A DNA stretch of 9,134 bases from positions 1-9,134 of the forward strand of contig JAUWGL010000024.1 of assembly GCA_030606465.1 (NCBI GenBank), read 5' to 3'. Made by a program: the position numbers and the translations under genes. The number at the start of each line of letters is the position of its first letter. Position 1 is the first letter of the stretch. The notes under the pieces were generated by a model. That model saw nothing but the letters and a program-made list of their open reading frames with translations, was not told the origin of the DNA and did not search any database. The DNA is from Thermoplasmata archaeon. GTDB taxonomy: Archaea > Thermoplasmatota > E2 > DHVEG-1. Of this stretch, positions 1 through 5,609 are shown in pieces.

Positions 1-1
1 G

Positions 2-22
2 GAGATATTCTCCTGATATCTC
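2..22. other. Small inverted repeat at the window edge
   Basis: GAGATAT at 2-8 pairs with ATATCTC at 16-22 across a 7-base loop. A second, shorter hairpin (GGAGA/TCTCC, 1-13) overlaps it. No T-tract follows. It could be the end of an element cut by the window or a chance AT-rich palindrome, and nothing assigns it a role. Confidence 0.25.
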
Positions 23-197
23 TTTTCATTAGGCAATGAGTATAAATATGTGATTCATTTACGTGGCGAAGTTAAGTAGCTATAGCAATGCAAAACCCCA
101 TCCTGCGTAGTCTCATCCAAGATCTGGTTGGTATAAACATGCTTAGTTTTTTAAAAAACCTCTTCAGTCTCTTGAAGAAAACCATTCTTTTTTACTT

Positions 198-290
198 TTC
201 CAGTATTTGGTTGGCAGCAGTCATCGTATACCTTTCCAGCCATCCCCTCAAAAACCCCTATTTTTTTCCAGTTTGTAGTTGGTAATCTGA
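198..290 (+). repeat. 93-bp composite repeat unit, copy A1
   Basis: First copy of a 93-bp tandem unit. It contains a motif ending GTTGGCA at offset 1, a half motif TTTCCAGCCAT near offset 37, a CCCC tract followed by seven T, and a second motif ending GTTGGTA at offset 69. By hand alignment without gaps it matches unit A2 (291-383) at 83 of 93 positions. Confidence 0.85.
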
Positions 291-383
291 ATCCAGTTTT
301 TAGTTGGCAGCAGTCATCGTGTACCTTTCCAGCCATCACCTTAAAAGCCCCTATTTTTTTCCAGTTTGTGGTTAGTAATCTGC
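291..383 (+). repeat. 93-bp composite repeat unit, copy A2
   Basis: Second tandem copy, abutting A1 exactly. The order of elements is the same: motif, half motif, C-tract, T7 tract, motif. A third unit begins at 384 (ATCCAGTTTATGGTTGGTA) but diverges after its first motif, so the tandem array ends as a partial copy. Confidence 0.85.
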
Positions 384-535
384 ATCCAGTTTATGGTTGG
401 TAAACACCCATTTTATGTTTCCAGAAATCTGGTTAATAAAACCTGTTGCAGAGAAGAAAGGCATAATAGTATAAGCAGTATGATTTCAGACATAATTTTG
501 GGTTTACAAAGATATTGTAGAGGCAATGTACATGG

Positions 536-1135
536 TCATACCCAAACCATTTTTTCTTGATAGGTAACTCGGTATTTATCAAGTTCTTTTAAAAACATTT
601 TCGTATTTTTTTCGGGGATTAAAACTGTGTTTTTTGAAATAAGGTATACATTGTATTTGTCTTTTAAACCCTCATAAATATATTGTTTTATTTCGCCTTT
701 GGCAGATTTCTTAGACTGATATCCATGAATAATTCGGGATATCTTCACTTTTTTACTTGGCTTGAGTGTACTGATGTTATATGAAATTAATCGGTACGGT
801 TTCAAAAGAAGTTTATCGGTGCTGATAACTACTTTTCCCCAAAGTACTTTTCCCTCTCGCATTATGGTTTGTAAGAACTCCTCATTATAATCTATTAGGT
901 TTGTCACAGTTGGTTTTATTTCACGGTGAGGTTTCAAGGTTGTGACAATACTCATAACCTCTGAGATATGTAACTTTGGATTTTCCTCATTGAATACAAG
1001 TAGAATATCTATATCTGATCTTTTATCTGCCTCATTTCTTACCATTGAACCGAAAAGAATGATGCACTCTAAATTTTGTAAATTCTGCGTCTTTTCAACA
1101 AACCTTTCGATGAGTTTTTTATCTTTTATATTCAT
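536..1135 (-). CDS. MNT-type nucleotidyltransferase, partner of the HEPN protein
   Basis: This is a 199-residue protein of the DNA polymerase beta-like minimal nucleotidyltransferase superfamily. The diagnostic signature is visible: Gly29-Ser30, then ten residues, then Asp41-Ile-Asp43 followed by a hydrophobic strand (ILLVF). A third carboxylate is less certain, possibly Glu72. It is longer than minimal MNT proteins. Residues ~115-199 form a second basic region ending in a hydrophobic strand, a layout I associate with longer archaeal members. The start codon overlaps the stop of the upstream HEPN gene in an ATGA, which implies translational coupling. In characterised HEPN/MNT modules the MNT protein neutralises the HEPN ribonuclease, in some cases by adding AMP or oligo-AMP to it. 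That role is inferred here from context and fold only. Confidence 0.85.
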   Translation of the reverse strand: MNIKDKKLIERFVEKTQNLQNLECIILFGSMVRNEADKRSDIDILLVFNEENPKLHISEVMSIVTTLKPHREIKPTVTNLIDYNEEFLQTIMREGKVLWGKVVISTDKLLLKPYRLISYNISTLKPSKKVKISRIIHGYQSKKSAKGEIKQYIYEGLKDKYNVYLISKNTVLIPEKNTKMFLKELDKYRVTYQEKMVWV

Positions 1136-1476
1136 AGTAATCGTTTTACCTCAGATTTTAAACTCTCTATTATTGAAATTGCCATTTCAGCTGTTTCACC
1201 ATTATGCTTTCCCCCATACCAGCGTCCTTGCCGAAGTACATCCAATTCTCTAAAATATGTAGCCAATTCATTCATATTGCTTTCATCAAGAAATCGTGGT
1301 AAACCCTTATGCGTGTCAATATGTTTTTTCAGTTTAATTTCACAGATAACTGCGATGTAATTTAATGCAATTCCATATGCTATCTCCACGATAGACTCCC
1401 AATCGCTCTCGATGTCCAATTTTTTCAATGATGTCTCTAATCTTTCTGCTTTTTCCACATGTTTGTTTATGTTCAT
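1132..1476 (-). CDS. HEPN-domain protein, probable toxin of a HEPN/MNT pair
   Basis: This is a small helical protein of 114 residues from the chosen ATG. Near its C-terminus it has Arg85-WYGGK-His91, which fits the R-x(4-6)-H active-site motif of HEPN ribonucleases. Arg82 lies just before it. The region around residues 32-66 (AYGIALNYIAV followed by a His-rich stretch and LPRFL) resembles other HEPN helical cores. An upstream in-frame codon near 1512 would add 12 residues. I prefer the ATG at 1474-1476 because a TATA-like box at about 1508-1520 would place the transcript start just upstream of it. The last codons overlap the MNT start (ATGA). The family is RNA-cleaving and growth-inhibiting when free of its partner. 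Activity here is inferred, and the sub-family (HepT or other) is not settled. Confidence 0.75.
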   Translation of the reverse strand: MNINKHVEKAERLETSLKKLDIESDWESIVEIAYGIALNYIAVICEIKLKKHIDTHKGLPRFLDESNMNELATYFRELDVLRQGRWYGGKHNGETAEMAISIIESLKSEVKRLL

Positions 1477-1507
1477 ATGTACACTTCTGTAATATATAAT
1501 AGAAAAG

Positions 1508-1520
1508 CCCATATATAATA
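1508..1520 (-). promoter_or_regulatory. TATA-like box of the HEPN/MNT operon
   Basis: On the minus strand the sequence reads TTATTATATATGGG. Its centre near 1515 predicts a transcript start near 1489, about 12 nt before the ATG at 1476. A second TATA-like stretch at 1490-1500 would instead start transcription at or inside the gene. No strong Shine-Dalgarno sequence is seen. Confidence 0.4.
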
Positions 1521-1660
1521 ATTTCGGTTTATGTATTACAGAATCATTTTTATTCTAAAATATATAACAAAAAATAGGGCATATAGCAATATTTGTTAAG
1601 ATGTTACAGAAATTGGAAATGGTAAATAGTTCTAAATGATATGATAAATAACAAGTGCCC
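1513..1660. other. AT-rich stretch between HEPN promoter and array B
   Basis: No gene is seen here. It is rich in A+T even for this window, with ATATATAATAATTT near 1511-1524, TTTTTATTCTAAAATATATAAC near 1547-1568 and further A/T runs. If the arrays are an origin, this is a natural candidate for the unwinding element, since it lies beside array B. That is an inference from composition only. Confidence 0.3.
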
Positions 1661-1672
1661 TAAAAACCCTTT

Positions 1673-1765
1673 TTCCAGTATTTTGTTGGCAAAACCATTG
1701 CTAGACTTTTCCAACCATAAGAGTAAAAACCCTTGTTTTTTTCCAGTTTATAGTTGGTAGTCTGC
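1673..1765 (+). repeat. 93-bp composite repeat unit, copy B1
   Basis: This aligns without gaps to unit A1 over its full 93 bp, with 70 of 93 positions identical by hand count. Both end motifs, the TTTCCA(G/A)CCAT half motif, the AAAACCC tract and the T7 tract are conserved. Divergence is concentrated in the spacers (offsets ~21-30 and 47-52), as expected if the motifs are under selection. Confidence 0.8.
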
Positions 1766-1842
1766 ATCCAGTATCTGGTTGGTAGCACTCAAATTTCATT
1801 TCCAGAGTTTGGTTGTTATGTCTTTTCAGTTTGTAGTTGGTG
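1673..1842 (+). repeat. Array B: five copies of the ~19-bp motif
   Basis: Copies lie at 1673-1691, 1741-1759, 1766-1784, 1800-1818 and 1824-1842, all in the same orientation as array A. A half copy, TTTCCAACCAT, is at about 1708-1718. The spacings 68, 25 and 34 repeat those of array A (68, 25, 35), so B is a homologous block and not a chance cluster. The copy at 1766 carries a perfect CCAG-TAT-CTGG dyad. I found no further convincing copies in the rest of the window on either strand, including the orc1-priS gap. The array ends about 90 bp before the HTH gene. Confidence 0.85.
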
Positions 1843-1902
1843 GATTTCTGCTTTCGTTTTTAAAATAGTTTGTTCTGCCAAAGAAGCCTATTCATGGTTA
1901 TC

Positions 1903-1910
1903 TTTTTATA
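1903..1910 (+). promoter_or_regulatory. TATA-like box of the HTH gene
   Basis: TTTTTATA is centred about 26 bp before the ATG at 1933, which is the spacing for a leaderless archaeal transcript. Array B ends about 60 bp upstream of this box, so proteins bound to the array could affect this promoter. Confidence 0.45.
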
Positions 1911-1932
1911 CCACTCTTTGTCATAGAATTTG

Positions 1933-2490
1933 ATGTCAAGAAAAACTTCAAAGGAGATCATAAAGAAAATTAAACGGGAAGTTCTCAGTGGTAAATCTAA
2001 ATATCAGGTAACAAAGGAAATGGGAGTTTCTAGCAAGGTTGTATATTATCATACTAGAGACATTCCATCTAAGAATCCAGGTAGAACCGAGATACGAGGT
2101 AAAACCCTAGAATTATTAAAAGAACTACTCCAGAAGGGACATGTTAACTGTAGAAACAGGTGTAGCCCGAATTTTTATACACTTCAAAAGCATTTTCCAG
2201 TGATTAAACGTGCTCAGGTGGCTCATAAAACAGTATATTATTTGGAGGACAAAAACAAAGATGCATTACGAGCACTACTAGAAAATAAACGATCAAAGAT
2301 TATCAATTATCAAGATCTTGCTAGTATTTCAAAAATATTTCATGTTCAACTCAAGAAAAACGAAAAACAGGCACTTCTTGGCAAAAACAAATCTAAAAAA
2401 TCACGTAAAAATCAAGGTTCAAATGCCGATTCTCTCCTTAAAGACGACGTTCCTTGGCATTTTTTTACATTTGGGACTACTGCCACTTAA
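1933..2490 (+). CDS. Helix-turn-helix protein of unknown function
   Basis: This 185-residue basic protein has an N-terminal resolvase/Hin-like helix-turn-helix at residues ~6-44: a first helix with KKIKREVLSG, then YQVTKEMGVS and the recognition-helix candidate SKVVYYHTRDI. The middle (~55-150) has alternating helices and a VYYLEDKN segment that may be a second winged-helix-like unit. Residues ~150-170 are Lys/Ser/Asn-rich and probably disordered. I do not recognise a named family, and there is no recombinase catalytic domain. The ATG at 1933 is preferred over a TTG three bases upstream because of the TATA spacing, and no Shine-Dalgarno sequence is seen. Its 3' end overlaps the 3' end of gins by 14 bp on the opposite strand. 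It could bind the adjacent array or be a remnant regulator of a mobile element. Confidence 0.6.
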   Translation: MSRKTSKEIIKKIKREVLSGKSKYQVTKEMGVSSKVVYYHTRDIPSKNPGRTEIRGKTLELLKELLQKGHVNCRNRCSPNFYTLQKHFPVIKRAQVAHKTVYYLEDKNKDALRALLENKRSKIINYQDLASISKIFHVQLKKNEKQALLGKNKSKKSRKNQGSNADSLLKDDVPWHFFTFGTTAT

Positions 2491-3088
2491 TTTTTTCAGC
2501 TACATTTCTTTTTAAAAGCATATCACTCATATTCTCAGGCATTGATACAACATCATCTTTCCTAAGATTATACCTTTTTGTATCAGTACCAATAAACTCA
2601 GGTATTCCCTTGGTAACCAGTAAAACAGGGTTAGAGTTTTCTTGTTTCTCCTCAACAATATTTTCTTTTTCAGATTCTGTTTTTTCCGAGTTTGTTACAT
2701 TTTCATTTTTTTTTGTTTTATTTTCTAAAAACCACTCGCGAGATTGTAACAAAAGACCTAAAACCGCATCAAACAGGTTTTTTTCTACATCTAACATATT
2801 CTTAAGATCTGGATTTCCACTACGAGCCTTAGAAACCGCAGCAAGTAAAATCTTTTTCTCCCGTTGCTCATAAACATTTGCCACAATCTTTCTTGTATTT
2901 TGTATCTCATCTTTAAGTAATATTTGTTTCTGAGATGAGGATTCTTTTTCAAGTCTTTTATCCAATTTTTCTAAATATTCAAATAATTCATTATAAAAAC
3001 CAGATTTTAACCCAGTTAAAACAGGTGAATTTTTTTCCATCTGCTGGATTTTTCTAAGGTTTTTATAACTTATCTCATCTTCATCCAT
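2477..3088 (-). CDS. Archaeal GINS complex protein, Gins51 (Sld5/Psf1-like)
   Basis: This 203-residue protein has the order of the Gins51 (Gins15) type. The helical A domain comes first (residues ~1-120, with the KARSGNPDLKNML stretch followed by an amphipathic helix ending REWFLENK). A charged linker of low complexity follows (~121-153). The small B domain is last (~154-203), with the typical PVLLVTKGIPEFIGTDTKRY start and a VAEKI end. GINS bridges the MCM helicase to RecJ/GAN and primase-polymerase at the fork and stimulates MCM. The gene lies 34 bp downstream of priS on the same strand, the common archaeal primase-GINS arrangement. A weak GAGAAG sequence precedes the ATG. No Gins23 gene is present in the window. 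Several archaeal lineages, including Thermoplasma, are thought to use a Gins51 homotetramer. Confidence 0.9.
   Translation of the reverse strand: MDEDEISYKNLRKIQQMEKNSPVLTGLKSGFYNELFEYLEKLDKRLEKESSSQKQILLKDEIQNTRKIVANVYEQREKKILLAAVSKARSGNPDLKNMLDVEKNLFDAVLGLLLQSREWFLENKTKKNENVTNSEKTESEKENIVEEKQENSNPVLLVTKGIPEFIGTDTKRYNLRKDDVVSMPENMSDMLLKRNVAEKIKWQ
2491..2496 (+). terminator. T-tract after the HTH gene
   Basis: Six T follow the TAA stop directly. This is the usual archaeal transcription end signal, with no hairpin needed. It lies inside the coding sequence of the convergent gins gene. Confidence 0.35.
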
Positions 3089-3122
3089 TTTTACTTCTCA
3101 CATAATACATTAAATAACGTTA

Positions 3123-4313
3123 TTAAATAATATTCGCCATCTTTTTCCCAATTAAAAAAACAGCTAAATAAATAGGCACTTCCTGTTCCCCTTTTTTCAA
3201 ATTAAACTTCTCATCCTTCATTTTTATGCTAACCTGCTGATTCAACTCAACATGAACAGGATCATCTGATAAAACTACAGCATCTCGTAAGGGATCAAAA
3301 TCCTTCAAACCATCAACTGAAATTCTTACAACCTTAAAACCAGTTTTACCATGTAAAGAACCTGGAAGACGAATAAGACGCTTAACATCACAAGTAACAG
3401 GTTCATCAGTCTCACCTGCACTCATAGACACAGCAGTCTTCCTCAAGGCATTATTAAGGAAAAATTTTCTAATCGTTTTTGACTGATCCAAATTGCCTTC
3501 TCTAATTCTTTTTATTCTATCCTCTGAAAGATCAGTAAGCAATTTTTCAGCATCAGCCTCGTTAACTCCATACTCTTTGAGCTTTTCTATAGGGTATTTA
3601 CTTTTTTTAATCTCATCTATAATATCAATTATACCTCTACTAATTCGACCTCTCCAACCAGGTTCATCAGGCTTAGGCATTTTCAATGTTTTTCCACTTG
3701 GATATACCCTATGACCATATCTTTTTCTCCCAGTTGCCATTTCATGAAAAACCAAAGAATCTTTTAGATATCTACCTGTGATATAATCCACAATCTCTCT
3801 TCGCTCATTGCTATCCATGTCAAAGACACATGGATCTTTTACATGACAATGATATCCTCTACCACCACTGAAATAGAGATCCAATTTTTTTTCATCAAAA
3901 CCAAAATCATTTAACAAAAAATCATTTACTAGTTTGTGGAATTCTTTTTTTACCTGCCTTAAGGATTCAGTATAGCTCATTTTTTCTGCACCATCTAGAT
4001 GATCTGAATCTAAATCAAAAATTAATTCTGCACCCATCCAGATTTTTTCCTGCATTCTCGGTGCATCTGGTTTTTGATAGTACGCTGAAGAATAGTAAAC
4101 ATGCTGAGGGTTTTTTTCTTTTAAAAAATTTGAAAAAGTTGTTTTTTTGTCAAAACCAAGATGTCGCATCATTCCTCTGCCACCGAAAAATACAAAGGCA
4201 TATTCTCTTCTAGCAAAACGATCAGGTAGTTCAATCCTACTTGTTACATAGTACTCTCTAAACCTATTTTTCAGGAATTCCAAAGATTCTTTTGAAGTAA
4301 AGAACTCATCCAT
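3123..4313 (-). CDS. priS: DNA primase small (catalytic) subunit
   Basis: This is a full-length 396-residue archaeal/eukaryotic-type primase catalytic subunit, which makes RNA/DNA primers together with PriL. Visible family features are FFGGRG near residue 43, the metal-binding FDLDSDHL with Asp100 and Asp102, SGGRGYH at 149-155, and the C-terminal RLPGSLHGKTGF at 315-326, with Asp309 as the likely third carboxylate. Most family members have a zinc knuckle of four Cys/His between FDxD and SGGRG. Here that stretch (residues 105-148) has no cysteine, and the protein has only three cysteines (156, 162, 308). The gene diverges from orc1 and leads into gins. No Shine-Dalgarno sequence precedes the ATG, so a leaderless or short-leader transcript is likely. 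Confidence 0.95.
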   Translation of the reverse strand: MDEFFTSKESLEFLKNRFREYYVTSRIELPDRFARREYAFVFFGGRGMMRHLGFDKKTTFSNFLKEKNPQHVYYSSAYYQKPDAPRMQEKIWMGAELIFDLDSDHLDGAEKMSYTESLRQVKKEFHKLVNDFLLNDFGFDEKKLDLYFSGGRGYHCHVKDPCVFDMDSNERREIVDYITGRYLKDSLVFHEMATGRKRYGHRVYPSGKTLKMPKPDEPGWRGRISRGIIDIIDEIKKSKYPIEKLKEYGVNEADAEKLLTDLSEDRIKRIREGNLDQSKTIRKFFLNNALRKTAVSMSAGETDEPVTCDVKRLIRLPGSLHGKTGFKVVRISVDGLKDFDPLRDAVVLSDDPVHVELNQQVSIKMKDEKFNLKKGEQEVPIYLAVFLIGKKMANII

Positions 4314-4430
4314 TGTAAAAAATTATATGATTTTTTAGGCTATAATGTTTATTCTAAAAACAATGTCTTACAAAAATATGGTTCATTTTGAGATAAAGTT
4401 TTATGAAAGACAAATATATATAATATTTCA
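4314..4430. promoter_or_regulatory. Divergent priS / orc1 promoter region
   Basis: This 117-bp, very AT-rich gap separates two divergent replication genes. For priS, a TATA-like ACATTATA on the minus strand near 4341-4348 would place the transcript start about 4 nt before the ATG. No copy of the array motif occurs here, although in many archaea the Orc1 sites lie directly beside the orc1 gene. An extra origin element cannot be excluded by eye. Confidence 0.5.
4412..4423 (+). promoter_or_regulatory. TATA box of orc1/cdc6
   Basis: AAATATATATAA is a strong archaeal TATA-type sequence. Its centre near 4418 predicts a transcript start around 4444, downstream of the first ATG (4431) and about 14 nt before the second in-frame ATG (4458). 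It therefore argues for the shorter protein. Confidence 0.5.
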
Positions 4431-5609
4431 ATGGACAATATTATAGAAGACGAATTGATGTCATCATCAGTTATAAAAAACCTAAATGCTCTTGATTTTG
4501 ACTATGTCCCGAAGGAACTTCTGCACCGGGGGGAACCTCTTCGTTTACTTGCTCAGATGTTTAAGCCCTTACTGTCAAATATTTCTCAAAACAGTGTGAT
4601 TAAAGGACCTGTTGGCACCGGAAAAACAGTTATTACAAAGAAATTCTGCAGTTCGCTCGTGAATTTAGCTCGTAAGCAAGGAAAAATCGTCGAATATGTT
4701 CATATTAACTGTCGTAAAAGATCAACAGATGCAATGGCTTTACTAGGTATCTTGAATCATTTTGACTCCCGTTTTCCAGATCGTGGTTTTTCTGTTCAAG
4801 AAATGCTAGAAGTTCTTCGTAAACAACTAATGAAAAGAAATGCACAGCTTTTAGTTGTTTTAGACGAGGCGGATGCACTTCTGAAAAAAAACAACTCTAA
4901 CATTGTTTACAGTCTTACCCGTTTTTCAGATGAATCTTCAAAAGAAAAAATCCCTATTTCATTGATTTTGATTTCTCAGAAAGATGTACTGTCGATGTTG
5001 GATTCTTCTTCACTTAGTACTTTTAAACGTAGTAATGTTGTATCATTGAACAAGTATTCTCATGATGAGTTATTTGATATTGTTAGGCAACGTATAGATC
5101 TAGCTTTCCATGCTGGCACGGTTGATGAAGGATGTGTACATCTCATAGCAGATATAGCATCAGAATGGGGTGATGCACGTTTTGCTATAGAGCTGCTTTG
5201 GAAAGCAGGTATTACTGCAGATCATCAACATGTTCAGATGGTTATTCCAGAGCATGTCCGTACTGCTAAGGCTGAAACCTATTCTATTGTCACTGAATCA
5301 AAACTTAAAAATCTTGAGCGTCATCAGCTCATAACATTACAGGCTATTGCCAAACGATTATATAGGGATGGTACTGCCTATGTTAACACAGGTGATGCAG
5401 AAAAAACATATGCTCTTACCTGTGAGGAATATGATGAAAAACCAAGGACTCATACAATGTTTTGGAATTATTTAAAAGACGTGGAAAGTGCTGGTTTTAT
5501 AAACATTAAACCATCTGGGAAAGGACAGCTTGGTACGACACAGTTTATTTCGCTTCCAGATATACCTGCAGAGGTAGTGAGAAGTAAGGTAGACGAACTA
5601 CTTAGATAA
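4431..5609 (+). CDS. Orc1/Cdc6 replication initiator (AAA+ plus winged helix)
   Basis: This is an archaeal replication initiator and helicase loader of 392 residues from the first ATG. Order of domains: Walker A GPVGTGKTV (59-67), Walker B VVLDEAD (142-148), a sensor-1 strand LILISQK (~178-184), sensor-2 GDAR at 247-250, and a C-terminal winged helix (~285-392) that contacts origin DNA with the AAA+ domain. The sensor-1 position, where ISN is usual, reads ISQ. The DPRV segment that commonly follows is also absent, replaced by a Ser-rich DSSSLSTF. The start is uncertain: the TATA box favours Met10 (4458), giving 383 residues. The 3' end overlaps the convergent glycosylase gene by 12 bp. It is the natural candidate to bind the arrays, about 2.6-4.3 kb to the left. 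Sequence alone does not settle Orc1-1 versus a paralogue. Confidence 0.93.
   Translation: MDNIIEDELMSSSVIKNLNALDFDYVPKELLHRGEPLRLLAQMFKPLLSNISQNSVIKGPVGTGKTVITKKFCSSLVNLARKQGKIVEYVHINCRKRSTDAMALLGILNHFDSRFPDRGFSVQEMLEVLRKQLMKRNAQLLVVLDEADALLKKNNSNIVYSLTRFSDESSKEKIPISLILISQKDVLSMLDSSSLSTFKRSNVVSLNKYSHDELFDIVRQRIDLAFHAGTVDEGCVHLIADIASEWGDARFAIELLWKAGITADHQHVQMVIPEHVRTAKAETYSIVTESKLKNLERHQLITLQAIAKRLYRDGTAYVNTGDAEKTYALTCEEYDEKPRTHTMFWNYLKDVESAGFINIKPSGKGQLGTTQFISLPDIPAEVVRSKVDELLR

Larger units (their letters stand above)
115..437 (+). repeat. Array A: seven copies of a ~19-bp motif (candidate Orc1/ORB-like sites)
   Basis: Seven same-orientation copies of a motif near TTCCAGTTTNTRGTTGGTA lie at 115-133, 198-216, 266-284, 291-309, 359-377, 384-402 and 419-437. 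Start-to-start spacings of 25 and 68 bp recur. Half copies (TTTCCAGCCAT) sit near 234 and 327. The best copies contain a CCAG...CTGG dyad (for example CCAGAAATCTGG at 421-432). Stretches of 1-535 that could encode about 60 residues are interrupted by the repeats and look spurious, so the region is non-coding. The left half, TTCCAGT, equals the start of the archaeal mini-ORB bound by Orc1/Cdc6, but the right half does not match. Origin function is inferred from this partial match and from the nearby orc1, priS and gins. The remaining DNA, 1-114 and 438-535, shows no other clear element. Confidence 0.85.

Noticed and set aside
497..546. Inverted repeat TTTGGGT / ACCCAAA
   Set aside because: The 7-bp arms are 36 bp apart, and one arm lies inside the end of the MNT gene. 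This is expected by chance in AT-rich DNA, with no T-tract on the relevant strand.
88..560. Short open frames of about 62-65 codons on both strands (88-285, 151-339, 366-560)
   Set aside because: They run through the tandem repeats, have low-complexity or repeat-derived text, no start signals, and no resemblance to protein families.
942..1253. Plus-strand open frame antisense to the MNT/HEPN genes
   Set aside because: It is a shadow of the two minus-strand genes, which have clear motifs and a coupled ATGA overlap.
115..1842. CRISPR array
   Set aside because: Spacings are irregular (25, 34/35, 68 bp) but conserved between arrays, the spacers are themselves related, and there are no cas genes. 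The motif is short and degenerate.
536..1842. Insertion sequence or transposon bounded by the repeats
   Set aside because: The repeats are direct and many bases beyond a terminal repeat, and no transposase is present. The only candidate DNA-binding gene lies outside the interval and has no catalytic domain.
4773..4790. A motif-like TTCCAGATCGTGGTTTTT inside orc1
   Set aside because: It encodes the conserved-looking RFPDRGF text of the protein, diverges at the GG end, and stands alone. Probably chance.
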